Shown one piece after another: positions 1-10,745 of a stretch of 64,000 bases of DNA. The DNA is from Periconia sp. R9002 (lineage: Eukaryota > Ascomycota > Dothideomycetes > Pleosporales > Periconiaceae), in the NCBI GenBank assembly GCA_023627715.1, contig JAMAHW010000119.1, forward strand, positions 1 through 64,000, in the 5' to 3' direction. The notes under the pieces were generated by a model. It ran no database searches and was not told the origin of the DNA. It was given only the letters and a program-made list of their open reading frames with translations. Numbering within the stretch: position 1 is the first letter of the stretch; each line of letters starts with the position of its first letter. The translations under genes and the position numbers were made by a program.

Positions 1-308
1 CTTTGAATAAACCTTCTAAGGTACTAGTCTGATATCAGTTTGCAACATAACGATCCCTCTACTAGCCATCTTTAACATATACTCACCTTCCATAAAGACG
101 TTCATATCATCACAGCAGACTATAGAATTATTGGAAGAGTTGTCACAAATTAGGGAACAAAAAAGTCACTGAGAGTAAATGTAAACCTATAAAGATATGT
201 ATATATGTATTACCGATCACGTGCCACAATGGCTGAGGAAGATTAGTAGATTCTAATCCTTCCAGTGTACTTGACTATCTCGCCTCCAGGACCAATGCAT
301 CTCACCAA

Positions 309-1523
309 TCAACGGCGAGCTGAATCATACCTAGCTTTCTTGATTTCATCGCTAAGGATCTCATACGCCTCATTGATCTCAGCCATCTTATCCGTGGCCT
401 CCTTCTTGTACGCAGGAGCACGATCGGGATGGTGCTTCAGCGCGAGCGTCTGAAACGCCTTCCTAATTTCAGCGGTAGATGCCTTGGACGATAGACCTAG
501 AACAGCGTAGTAGTCTTTTGACTGGCGAGGATCCACGGGGAACTCTTGGTAGTCCGAGTACTCATGATCTTGGCCACGGCTACGATGGTCTTTGGAGTGT
601 TGGCGACCGCCGAAATGCTCGAAAAAGTCTTCAAAGTCAAATGGATCTTTCTTGGGCTGATGGTGACCCTTACTAAGAGGCACCCGTGGGAAAGGCTCCC
701 AGAATTCGTCAAATTCAAACGGATCTTTCTCAGTGGTACGGTGGCCCTTGCTATGAGCACCTTGCGGGAAGAAGTTGCCGAATCCATCTTTCATACCGCC
801 GAAGTATGGATAGTCGTCTGGCTCTGACCCAGAATGGTACAAACTAGTGGAATCGGAGTAGTACTCATCCATGCTACCCTTACCGGGGTTGTAGAACTTG
901 GCATGGGAGCCAGTGTTATGGTAAGTCCGACCATCTTTTGTCCATGTGTTATCCCAGTTGTCGCAGCCTGGACGTCCACTACCTGTATGAGACTGTCGAC
1001 CATTCTGAGCAAGTTTCTCCCAGCGTTCGTCAGTATCGCGATGGGATGATTGGTGGTGAGACTCAAAGCGTCGAGATCTATCTTTACCCTCAGTTGGGCG
1101 ATGCTTGTCCGAGCGAGGAGCATACTCCTTGGTATTAAATGGGGTGTACTCCCTAGTTTCATACGGGGCATATTCCTTGGTATTATATGGAGCATACTCC
1201 TTGTTATCATATGGAGCATACTCCTTGGTATCATATGGAGCATACTCCTTGGTGTCATACGGAGCATGAGCATGAGAACTACGGCCATCTGCTCGAGTGC
1301 TATGGGAAGAGTAGCCCGTAGGACGGCCATTCCGAGCATGGCGCTCCCATTCATCATCGCTGTCTCGATGATGGCGGCTTGATTCATAGGCAGATGTCCG
1401 AGGCTCATTTGGTAGATTGCAGTTTCGCGCAGTATTCATGGCTACCCTATACGCCTCGTCTCGACTAAGACCGGTGTCTCGCGCTTTGCGGTAGACATAT
1501 TCGAAGTCGTCTTCTCCTGCCAT
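309..1523 (-). CDS. C-terminal J-domain (DnaJ-like) co-chaperone with octapeptide repeats
   Basis: Single-exon 404-residue protein. The J domain is at the extreme C terminus (about residues 336-404): it opens KDYYAVLGL, carries the catalytic HPD triad at 365-367 and ends in the helix III/IV pattern EINEAYEILSD...ARYD. J domains stimulate Hsp70 ATPase activity through HPD, so this should be an active Hsp70 partner. The rest is hydrophilic and probably disordered. It has six copies of an 8-residue Tyr/Pro/Lys repeat (89-136), two related blocks with SSxHRDxDxxWExxAxNGR (about 48-70 and 152-175), and acidic/aromatic DPFEF/DPFDF segments. No Gly/Phe region, Cys-rich zinc centre, signal peptide or membrane span is visible, so it is a class III (type C) J protein. 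The start is the first ATG of the frame and gives MAGEDDFEYVYRKARDTG. Its client specificity is unknown. It is divergent from the NmrA-like gene with about 1.4 kb between them. Confidence 0.9.
   Translation of the reverse strand: MAGEDDFEYVYRKARDTGLSRDEAYRVAMNTARNCNLPNEPRTSAYESSRHHRDSDDEWERHARNGRPTGYSSHSTRADGRSSHAHAPYDTKEYAPYDTKEYAPYDNKEYAPYNTKEYAPYETREYTPFNTKEYAPRSDKHRPTEGKDRSRRFESHHQSSHRDTDERWEKLAQNGRQSHTGSGRPGCDNWDNTWTKDGRTYHNTGSHAKFYNPGKGSMDEYYSDSTSLYHSGSEPDDYPYFGGMKDGFGNFFPQGAHSKGHRTTEKDPFEFDEFWEPFPRVPLSKGHHQPKKDPFDFEDFFEHFGGRQHSKDHRSRGQDHEYSDYQEFPVDPRQSKDYYAVLGLSSKASTAEIRKAFQTLALKHHPDRAPAYKKEATDKMAEINEAYEILSDEIKKARYDSARR
1116..1259 (-). repeat. Six tandem 24-bp units inside the J-domain gene
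   Basis: In-frame minisatellite coding for six copies of the pattern [YF]-[DNE]-[TN]-[KR]-E-Y-[AT]-P. Units nearest the middle are almost identical; the outer ones have drifted (E for D, T for A, F for Y). Copy number is likely to vary between strains by slippage. Confidence 0.9.
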
Positions 1524-2772
1524 GACGAAGCTTTTATGTAGCGTTCGATTTTACGTACAGAGCGAGTTTTGGATCTTTCCTTTCTTTGAGTCTTGCTCTG
1601 GAATTTGCTACAGTGTTTCTGTGATTGTGAGAAGAAGAACGTAGGCAGGCTATTTGTTTTCTTTTCATAATACGTGTTGAACTTGAACGTGTGGATTGTT
1701 AAGATCCTTTATGTATACACCTTGAATCTATGTATGTGGAAGCCACTTGATCTCGTTGCACAAAGAAGATAGCTCTGTATTAATGAACAATGTCTTTTAT
1801 GACGCTAATACACAATGCTACTGTTGTCGACTTGCTGGAAATATTGCAACGAACCCTGCTGTCAAACAAGCATGGTGAGATTGGCTATGGGGCTAGCAGG
1901 ACGTATGAATCACTTGAGGCCATGATGTATGTATACCATAACTCTTTGTGGTGGGATATTCTCGCACAGTTGATACCACAAGTGATATCAATTGATCATT
2001 CTATGCAATCATCAATGTCATGATTTATCTTTTGGATCTAGTGATTGATAATAGAGAGCACTTGAGATTGTACCCAAAACCATATCCCAAATAGGCCAAA
2101 ATGGGCACTGACAAAAATGGTATTATTATTCGTTGTTCGCGCTCCTCTTCGTGTAGTGAGCGACGGAGTCTTGGTGATCGACACTGTAGAGGGAACACTG
2201 CATGAGAAACAACTGCATAGAGCGACCTTGGAAAAGGCAAAGGATTGTGATCCCGTTTAAGTAAGCTGTGTGCCTCATTACGTGTTAACCTAAACTGATA
2301 TTCTGTTGTTGTGTACAATGTAGACGGTCGGACTCCATCTCCGTTGGTTCTCCGACTAATCCGCCTCCGGACCTGAGTTTTATGTCATCTGCGGCTGAGT
2401 AATCTGTATCCTGTCGGCAATCTGATTCGTCAGTGCAGGGATTACAGCTGTACACCGACGGAAAACGCTCCGCACATTTGTCACATTTGATAATCACACC
2501 CTGGATTCCGCGCCGCTGCCTTGTCAAGATCACCTAACCCAGCAGTCTGATTGTCCGTGCGCGATTTCACTCAACAAGTGCCGTACTCAAGTGCTACCCA
2601 CATGTGCAATTATAGAGCGGAAACCGTTGGTGTTAGACCAGTAGCTTTGAAATCAGATGACTTGGAGAGCCCGAGTATGGCCTTTTTTCGTGCGAAGCTC
2701 ACAGGGGGCGCCTTGCGTAATTACGAGGGTTTTTAGGTGCTCGATATGGTGCTGAATGGCGTGATGGCAACA
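1524..2772. other. Divergent intergenic region, no supported gene
   Basis: Shared upstream region of the J-domain gene (left) and the NmrA-like gene (right). Short open frames at about 1790-2023 (+) and 2025-2533 (-) do not resemble any family I know, and the minus-strand frame near 2533 has no good ATG. I see no repeat or RNA gene. Confidence 0.5.
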
Positions 2773-2780
2773 TATATAAA
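2773..2780 (+). promoter_or_regulatory. TATA box of the NmrA-like gene
   Basis: TATATAAA lies 128 bp upstream of the ATG at 2908, followed by a C-rich stretch and an A-rich/CAA leader typical of strongly expressed fungal genes. Confidence 0.6.
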
Positions 2781-2907
2781 GCTCCCCCAACTCCACCAGA
2801 TAGCTAGCAGACCAGTCGAATAAACAGCTTCTCTAATACTTTCAACAGTATCGCAACCAAAAAAAACATTCTCTATATTGCATCAAATCTTCTCAAGAAT
2901 CCCAAAC

Positions 2908-3882
2908 ATGTCTATCAAGAACGTCACCCTGATCGGAGTGAGTTATACCTGCCCCACATTGACCTGCCCCACGAGCATTCTCTACTGGGCTTTGTCGTTG
3001 CTCAAGAAATTCTAACAAACGAAGGCAAGCGGAAACCTAGGCCCAGCCATTCTTTCCAATCTCATCGATGCGTCTTTCAACGTTACCATTCTTTCTCGCG
3101 AGGGATCCACCTCTACCTTTCCACCAAACATCAAAGTTGTTCGCGCAGACTTCAGTTCCCATGACTCGCTAGTGAGCGCGTTCCAAGGCCAGGACGCCGT
3201 CGTTGCTTCGCTCGGCTCTTCCGCGCTCGAAATCCAACCTAAGATTGTCGATGCTGCAATCGCCGCAGGAGTGAAGCGCTTTATTCCGTCAGAGTTCGGT
3301 AGCAACACGCTCAATCCTGAACTCAACAAACTTATTCCTATTTTCGGCCCCAAAATCAATGCCGTCAACTATCTCAAGAGCAAGGAAGACTCAATTTCCT
3401 GGACTGCCTATATCACCGGTCCATTCTTTGACTGGGGCCTCCAAGTGGGCTTTTTCGGTATAGACGCCAAGGCAAAGACTGCAAACTTGATCGATGGTGG
3501 CAACGGAAAGTTGAGCGTAACCCCTCTCAACACCATTGGGCTCGCGGTAGCAAAGGGCCTCCAAAATCCCGAGCTCACGAAGAACCAATACGTCACCATC
3601 GCATCTTTCGTAACCACACAGAACGAGATATTGGCTGCTGCCGAGAAAGCCACCGGAGCTAAGTTCACGATTGAAAGTGATGTTACCAGCGACGAGCTTG
3701 CGAAGACTGGCCAGGAGAAATTAGCCAAGGGAGATCATAGCGGTGTTTTCGACTTGCTCAAGGCGGGTAATGCGGGCCGCCACAATCTGGGAGACTCTTC
3801 TGTATTGGGCCTGTGGAACGACAAGTTGGGATTGCCCAAAGAAGACTTTGAACAAACGGTTAAGAAGGCATTGGGTCAATGA
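2908..3882 (+). CDS. NmrA-like / isoflavone-reductase-type NAD(P)-binding protein
   Basis: Two exons, 2908-2937 and 3025-3882, joined across an 87-nt intron that splits the nucleotide-binding loop: IG at the end of exon 1 plus ASGNLG from exon 2 gives the Rossmann GxxGxxG motif. The product is about 295 residues, the usual size for the NmrA/isoflavone reductase branch of atypical short-chain dehydrogenases. Other family marks are a DFSS acidic stretch after the second strand, AGVKRFIPSEFG in the middle, and a substrate half containing FFDWGL. The conserved PSEFG pattern and single-domain length argue for a cytosolic reductase-type protein rather than the transcription co-repressor NmrA itself; the substrate cannot be told. 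The start has a CAAAC leader and a TATA box 128 bp upstream. Residue order is intact with no frameshift. It is unlinked to the second NmrA-like gene at 51733. Confidence 0.9.
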
Positions 3883-4687
3883 AAAACCAATGGTTTTGAG
3901 TTGTGCGGCTATTCGATCGCTTGTAAAGGGCGATGTTTGATTTCTTCCTCAAAGACAAAGCAGAGGACTGACTAGTTATTCTTCAAGGAACAAATTTTTT
4001 AGAGAGTAGCTAGTCTATCCTATATGTCCTGCGGAATAGTCATATATTATCATGTTTTGTTACCCTACGTATCTTCCCAGTGACCGCTATGCGTCTTTCG
4101 CCTAAACATAGAGCGCTTCATGTAAATATTGCTCATATACCCATTTCTCCTACTGCTGGTCTAGTGAAGCCAATCAACCCCAGATATCCGACTTGGAAGA
4201 CCCTGTTTCATTGACAAGACCATGACTTTCAGGTACCGCACACGAAACGGCCTTGGTCGCGCCTCCTCTCAGTGGAGGCAAAACCCATAGAATAAGTCGG
4301 ACAGATCTTTCCCATCAATCGATAACGCAAAAGGCCAGAGTTAACCAAAACGAAATTCTTCTTGTCTTGTGCGGCTAAATAATTTGGCGTGAATATAATT
4401 CTTTATTATCGCACCTAGTTAGCCCTTACGTCCATGTAAGATGTAGGTAGTAAGCGTAATTACGTAGCATAAACATTATCATGACCTTCGATCTTCAAAT
4501 CGTAAAAACAGGCTTCATTACTTGATGCAAAGAATTTTGATTTTGGTAAGGACGAGATTTGATTATTACTTCTTCGTTAGTCGGAACTATTGATATGCGA
4601 TTGAATATTCGACCAGCGAAAGTCGCTTTTTATGTGACTGGCATGTAAGCATGTGACTTAGGGGTATTGCTAAAGCTACCAGCGGCA
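3883..4687. other. Convergent intergenic region, nothing recognised
   Basis: 3' flanks of the NmrA-like gene (+) and of the unknown gene at 4688-5287 (-). AT-rich, with no coding frame showing family resemblance. Confidence 0.5.
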
Positions 4688-5287
4688 TTAGCAACCCAAC
4701 ACCCGCTTCCTCAAAGCGGTATTATCATCCGCTTTAACGGATGCCGGCGTCTTCCTCCGTTTCATGGCATCCCTAACCATCTTCCAGCTCTTCACCTTCC
4801 TCGCTCGATCCTTTTGATCAATAAGTATAGTGACCATGCGAGTCATCCGCTCAGCCAAATCATCTTCAGCCATCATCGTCCACTTCAGGATATTGAACAC
4901 ACGGTCCACATCCGCGGCGAATGTTTCATCAGTGGCCAAAGCCTCTGCAAAATCTGGTTTCTCCGACTCCAGCCTTAAATTATAGCTCATGGTTGCCAGT
5001 TGCTGGATAGCGAGCTTGACGAAGGGTTCAGTGAACGGCAGGTTCCGCGAAAGCCATACTTGTTGAAAGATTGCTAACGAGGGTTTATTGTTAAGCTCGC
5101 GGTTGATTGCCCAGCGTAACGTGTTGACCTCATTGCACAGAAGGGTGTATTTGAGATCGATGAGATGTGAGTAAGCGAGCAACATATCTGTCATGTTGAA
5201 CTCTACCTCTTCCAGAGTTAAGTCTATAGACAAGGCATCGACCCACTCTGTCGCTAGCAGGTATCCTTCCTCAGTGTAAACTGACAT
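4688..5287 (-). CDS. Hypothetical helical protein, 199 aa
   Basis: Uninterrupted single-exon frame of 199 residues that I do not recognise. The composition is that of a real, mostly helical soluble protein: many Leu, Ala, Glu and Arg, amphipathic segments such as LLAYSHLIDLKYTLLCNEVN, and a basic C-terminal 40 residues with KxRRK and KRR clusters that could act as a nuclear localisation or nucleic-acid contact. No signal peptide, membrane span or metal-binding Cys pattern is seen. The ATG gives MSVYTEEGY and is the first in frame. It is convergent with the NmrA-like gene and has no tight neighbours, so context says little. It could be lineage-specific. Confidence 0.6.
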   Translation of the reverse strand: MSVYTEEGYLLATEWVDALSIDLTLEEVEFNMTDMLLAYSHLIDLKYTLLCNEVNTLRWAINRELNNKPSLAIFQQVWLSRNLPFTEPFVKLAIQQLATMSYNLRLESEKPDFAEALATDETFAADVDRVFNILKWTMMAEDDLAERMTRMVTILIDQKDRARKVKSWKMVRDAMKRRKTPASVKADDNTALRKRVLGC

Positions 5288-5597
5288 ATTAGCGTTGTTA
5301 TCGATGTGAGAAGGCTGGCAAAGAAAAGGCTTGTTGTTTTGAGGGCTTTTTACCCTTGTGATTGATCAATATGTGTCTGGATGTTTTCTGTTTTTCGGTC
5401 TGAGATGAGGGGGAGATCTGTAGATATATAACTCTTGAACATTGTCTACAGCATTGAATAGCACACTGTACGAAAAAATCTTGAATGCACAACAATGCTA
5501 TCAAACTTTGCCACGAAATTTGCACAATATTTCGAGAACTGAACAGTTGATTAATATGCACGGTATCAATCAACATGGATTAAGCGACAGAGATGGC

Positions 5598-5789
5598 TTG
5601 AATTGCAACTTGATCATCACAGAGTATTGCCACCCTAGGTAGACAGAGATGGCTTAATAACATATTGAGTACACCCTAGAACATGGTTAACAATATACAC
5701 TCTTGATGGCCGAGGATGTTACAAGTGTTTTCCCCTCCCTGTGTCGATACCCAGGGTAGCAATACTCTATGAGGATCAATTGAAATTTC
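5598..5789. repeat. Foldback / MITE-like element with ~32-bp inverted arms
   Basis: Arms at 5610-5641 and 5748-5779 are inverted copies of each other, identical at 28 of 32 positions by eye (core AGAGTATTGC[C/T]ACCCT). Similarity carries on outward about 8 bp with one indel. The arms enclose about 106 bp with no coding capacity. A 14-bp direct repeat, GACAGAGATGGCTT, occurs at 5586-5599 and again at 5642-5655, just inside the left arm. This is the form of a non-autonomous DNA transposon remnant or foldback sequence. No clear target-site duplication could be fixed and no transposase is nearby. Confidence 0.6.
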
Positions 5790-7390
5790 ATACACTCTTG
5801 GACTTCTGTATTCAAACTACAACATTGCCCGGCTTATACTTATTCATACACGATCTGCTTGTATAAGTGGCACAACATCTTTGCCCATTCTTGCTTTCCA
5901 TAACAGTCCCCAGCTTGGTCATCGGGCAGCTACTCTTCAGCGTTGTCACCTCAATGCCAATCACGACGGGACAAAGAATCGGGTTCAAAAACCCCATATT
6001 TAAATAGACCACGAGGAAGGCACCTGTGAGTATTCTCTAGAGGTGAGCCTTGCCTCATCGCTTTCCTTTGCGCCCGCATTTCATTTGAGTATACTCGTCA
6101 ATTTCTACACGCACAACAACAGCCCTATTCGCACATATCCAACGCACCAGCGCTTTATCCATCATGGGCATGTCATCTTCTCGTGGGTCATCCGGCTAGA
6201 CCAACTCCGAATTTACACAACAGCGATACAATTCAGCAACATGAGAGGTTGTTGCCGATCGAGCTAAACACTCATGCCATCCTTTACGCCTAGTGTATTA
6301 CAGGAAAAGACGTCGGATGTGTTATCTGTCGAGGATCTTCGGTATTGTTTGCGATGGTACAGTGTGAAGACTTGAGAAGAGCGATTGCTCATTCGAGGTG
6401 TGCGGAGGCTTCGGTTTGGTCTGGGTCTGCGAGCATTTCTAGCGAGGGAGGTATTGGTTGCGCTTGTTATTCTGCGCGTCAATAGAGATAGTGAATTAGG
6501 AGTAAGTATTGTTCAGGTGAGCGGCATTACTGGTACTTGTGTATGTACTTGTGTATCGAGGGACTTCCTGTAAGAGTCGCGCCGCGAGCGGAGTGCAATC
6601 GTCTGGTGTACAACGAATCGAGAGCCAATGGAAGGAACGGCCATCATCCAAAATCGAAGGACCGCACTCCAACGCTAATTTCCGTGTTCGATATGTCGAC
6701 TGTGGGGGATGGTCTGGGTTTGGATACAAGGAAAAGCTCTCACTGACGGCTAGGTGTGTGGGGTGTGATGTTCGGATGAATTCCGGCTCCGACCACCCCT
6801 GTCTTTGTCAACTGGAGGCTGGAGCATCAATCTTAAACAAATCTTGAAAATCATGAATCCTTCCAATGCCTTGAAAATAGCGTCGAAAACACCGTATTAC
6901 TGAATGACTGAGGGCAATACCTGTTCACGAAAAATTGCGATTAAAAGGATGATTTTGTTGATTCGCGATGAGATCAAGACCACCGCGATGGTAGATAGTG
7001 TGAACCTGAGGCTGGGGCCTCCAATTGATCCCAAGCTCTCGAAACTCATCCGCAGCGACCAATGAACAAAGCACCCTATACTTTGATGAATTCACACAAA
7101 TCGCATCTGCTCCTCGCCTCATGTACCAAGGCAGCCGTCATGCCAATGTTTAATCTTAGTGTCGAGATGCTGGCCCCTTGGTGGTATCTGCGCCGCAAAG
7201 CTTACATGTACACCGCAAAACAACATCATTACCCGCGGATTTCGTCTGCCTTCCAGCCCCTCACTTTGTGTATATCACATTTCTCCTACCAGAGTATTTG
7301 TTAAATGTTCTAGGAAAATACTACCATACTTTTGATATTGCTTTTCTCTATTTACCTTGTATATCGCATTGTGCCCAGTAAAACGCAGCT
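5790..7390. other. Intergenic region without supported genes
   Basis: About 1.6 kb between the foldback element and the BRCT gene. Open frames are short and none has family resemblance. One minus-strand frame (5812-6012) is Cys-rich but lacks a convincing start or secretion signal. The last 150 bp, pyrimidine-rich on the plus strand, are probably promoter and leader of the BRCT gene. Confidence 0.45.
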
Positions 7391-8669
7391 ATGCCACCGA
7401 AGAAACAAGAATCAATTGCAGTTCGCAGTGGCAAACTAATCAGCGAACGGCTGATAATAACGGGGGAAATCCAAGGACAAACCCGAAAATCTGCTGAGAA
7501 GGTTCTTAAGAATGCTGGGGCGACAGTTGAGAAGAGTCTCAACAAGAAAGTGACGCTCGTGGTGCTTGGAGATAAGCCTGGAGTTGACAAGGTGCACACT
7601 TTCAAAAAGTTCCTCTTGCTTGTGGAACACAGCTGAAAACCTACAGCTCGCAAAAATCAAAGACCTCGGATGTAAAACGATAACGTGGAATGAATTGATG
7701 AACGATATCAAGATTGATGACGAAGATGATGCGGAGGATAATGACGAAGCGGAAGAGAAAGAACAAGAAGAGAAAGAAGAGGAAAAGGTAAACACAATGC
7801 GACTCTTGCACAACACCAAAAAAAAACAGCGATATGGCATACCATTCGTACTCCAGCTGACCCAATTCACATAATAGCCGCAATCTAAGAGATCCAAACC
7901 AGCCCCAAAAGCCCCAGCAACGAAACCCGCCGCCAAAGTAGTCATGAAAGACACAGTGAAATCCGCCCCCAAACCCAACTCCAAACTCAAAAAATCTACC
8001 TCATCAACAATCGACGGCAAAACCGTAATAGTAACTGGCACAATCCCAGGACATGACCGCAAAGAAGTCTCTAAAATTCTCGAAGACGCCGGCGCCACTG
8101 TCGCAAAATCGTTCAACAACTCCGTCGAGCTCGTCATCCTGGGAACAAAGCCTGGTCCGGACAAGCTCAAAAAGATCGATGAGATGGAAATTGAGACGAT
8201 CGAGTGGAATGACGTGGCTGAAGAGTTGGGGATCGAGGTCCAGCCGTCGAAGGAGATCGTGGATGTGGGGATCGGTGAGGCGCCGAAATCGGTGGAGGGA
8301 ATGACGCTGCTTATCACGGGGGAGATTGATGGGTAGGTAGTTTGGGCTCTTAATAGGTTTTATTGATGCTGAAACTCTATCTAGGCATACGCGCTCTACG
8401 GCTCAGAAAGTGCTTGAGAAGGAAGGCGCGAAGTTTGCGAAGTCGCTCACGAATGCTGTTGAGCTGGTTGTTTTGGTATGTCTTCTCGCTGTTGTTCTTA
8501 ATTCTATGAGTGAAAATATGCTAACGCGAAGAAGGGAATCAACCCTGGACCTGATAAACTGGAGAAAATCAAGGACAAAGGAATCAACACTTGCAACTGG
8601 GTCGATCTGATCAGAGAGTTGGACATTGGGGGTGGCGCTCCACCAAAGAAGAAAGTAAAGAAGAACTGA
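7391..8669 (+). CDS. Triple-BRCT-repeat protein
   Basis: Five exons (7391-7591, 7647-7787, 7890-8332, 8385-8475, 8535-8669) give about 336 residues. Three copies of a BRCT domain of the RFC1/NAD-ligase style fill most of it: about 16-95, 155-230 and 250-325. Each has a first strand ending in TG, a conserved R, an [N/D/K]xGA turn, a strand ending in VVLG/VILG followed by xKPG or NPG and DK, and the late Trp (TWN, EWN, NWV). BRCT domains bind phosphopeptides or DNA ends, so a nuclear role in replication or repair is likely. An acidic Glu/Asp/Lys linker follows repeat 1, a Lys/Pro/Ala linker precedes repeat 2, and the protein ends in PPKKKVKKN, a likely nuclear signal. No ligase, polymerase or RFC ATPase domain is attached. 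Introns sit at equivalent sites in different repeats, pointing to internal duplication. Confidence 0.85.
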
Positions 8670-10745
8670 ATTATGACACAGAAAATAGTTGAACACGAGG
8701 ACTCTCTGAATAAACTGTATCAGATTCAGATGATTTTATTGTAACGCAGTGTTAAGGGCTATCCCGACCCATACCAAAAAATACTATCATTAAAAAAAAA
8801 ATTACGCAAAACTGGAAAACAGATGACATCTGTGTATCATGGCAACATAAGCCAGATATTGAGCACGCACGCGTCATACAATTCATCGCTCATGAATGCG
8901 GAAGATAATATCCCCACCCGTGACCTAGAAGTTTCTATGCACTCGATATTGTTGAATACTTCCGTCATGTATAGCCTAGCATCGGAACAGGTAATCAGCT
9001 CGTTGCAAAATGCCTAGTTCAGTCGTAACTTCGACTATGAGGAATTACTCTTTGTAATAGATGCCAATTCTTTGAATACGCTAGGCAGAAAATGTGCTGT
9101 AGTTCGTACGCGACGTTAAAGCTCCTAATTTGGCTGACATTCTCCACTACCAAACCAGAGATAGTTTGTTAGAAGCATCTTTCTATGTTCCATGGGACCC
9201 TAACCTGTACCCTTCCCCTCTTAGCTTCGCATTTTTAGAGTGCTCAAGGCCCCACGACACTGAACATAAATTTGAAGTAAAATGATACTAGTCATTCCAC
9301 CTCCTGTTCTCGGAAGAAAAGGAACCTTGTCTGCAATTACTCTTGTCAAGATGTGGGGTCTATTCTACAACAGACGCGTAACGGTTTTCATTTAGGATTC
9401 CAAGGATACCCAGCCCCAGTGCTGATGAGTTTTGAACTTCACCATCGAAGATTTTTAGCTTGAACACTACATGATCTCAGCGATAGCTTGGTTGTTGTCA
9501 TCTTTTTGGCGTCAGCCTAGTACTAAAGGATCGGATCCTAATTCCATATATCGATAGCTCTCCAAAGATAGCAGCTGCTGACCGTCTTTGCAGAAAGATT
9601 TGAGCATACAGCTCGTCCGAATTCAACCCGAAGGCTGTGACCTGCTATTTCTAGCAGATGCAAGTAACCCAATGTCGACTTGGGTAAGCTCAGCGCCCGA
9701 GTTACAAGACATCCCATCTATTTTTTATACGTTCTGGCGCAAGCGTGTTCCGACTATTTCTGTTGTGACGTATCTGAGGCCAGTTCCAACTCCTAATAGA
9801 ATACGGGGGCGGACTTGTCACTTAATGGACGCTGTTATTAATGCACGTGATAATTCCAAACGTTGTGCGTGGGATGTTGCAACAGGCCTTCTAGAAATAG
9901 GCTTTGAAACCTTGGGAACGTTAACTGATCGCCAGGGCGATGAAGAATCGTGTCGCATGCAAATGAAAGGTACAAAAAATCAGCATACATTGTACGGTTC
10001 GAAGATGTCAATATGACATGTCCAACACGAATATTGACTTGGTTGAAGGACACCAACAGTGGGGGTGTATCAGGACATTAGTACATGTAGGAGCATATCG
10101 CCTACGTAAGGCGACGCGACACCCAATAGTGGCTTTTGCAAAGGATCTGGATCATGTTGTTGTTGAACATTTGCAGATGTGAACAGGTGTGGATGTTAGG
10201 GTTTTTTTAAGGGATGGTGGTTGGTTGAGAGGGATCGGCGCTGTTTTTGGTGGCAGGACTCAGCCACCCTCGCCGCGCATGCCCCCGTACGCCGATGCAC
10301 CAAGCGAGACTGGGCGTCATATCGGAGGGCAGTGATAATCAAAAGGGGACATGGGGTACGTTCAAGTGCATGAAGCCTACCAGCGCCATTGTTTCGTTTG
10401 GATGAGAAAGCGTTCCGCGTTCGTTGATCACTGCCTCCCGCGTTTCATCCAATCCCGCTGCCCAACTTCCACCACAGCCTTCCTCTGCCATAACATTCCT
10501 ACTTCGTCACTCTACCTATACACCTACGATACACCGAATATCTCTACTTGCCGCTGTTAGGACTATGGTGAAAGGATACTTCGACACACTTATTCAGCTC
10601 CATCCGCTCGCGAACCACACAACTTGCTAGGGGCGCGTTCCGAGTCAGCCTCGTCGCCCAGCCCCCGCGAGTCCCTTAATACTCCATCCATCAACCTGTA
10701 TATTCGGCCTCCTGAGGCCCAAAATCTTTCGCACATTACTCCACC
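8670..10745. other. Large intergenic region with one doubtful ORF
   Basis: About 2 kb. A 9588-10016 (+) frame of about 140 codons lacks an ATG at its start. It contains a stretch, LLFLADASNPMSTWV, that loosely recalls a vWA first strand and MIDAS loop, so it may be a decayed gene fragment; I cannot support it as a gene. The final 400 bp, rich in C and T on the plus strand, fit the promoter and long leader of the next gene. Confidence 0.35.

Noticed and set aside
791..1408. Long Met/Ile-rich frame opposite and within the J-domain gene
   Set aside because: It is the repeat region of the J-domain gene read in another frame.
2285..2533. Minus-strand frame with CDKC...CNPC as a zinc finger
   Set aside because: No ATG at the start, no neighbouring exons with continuing homology, and the Cys pattern is incomplete.
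5812..6012. Minus-strand Cys-rich frame (CCATYTSRSC) as a small secreted protein or hydrophobin
   Set aside because: No in-frame secretion signal, an upstream splice acceptor leads only to a hydrophilic frame, and the Cys spacing does not fit hydrophobins.
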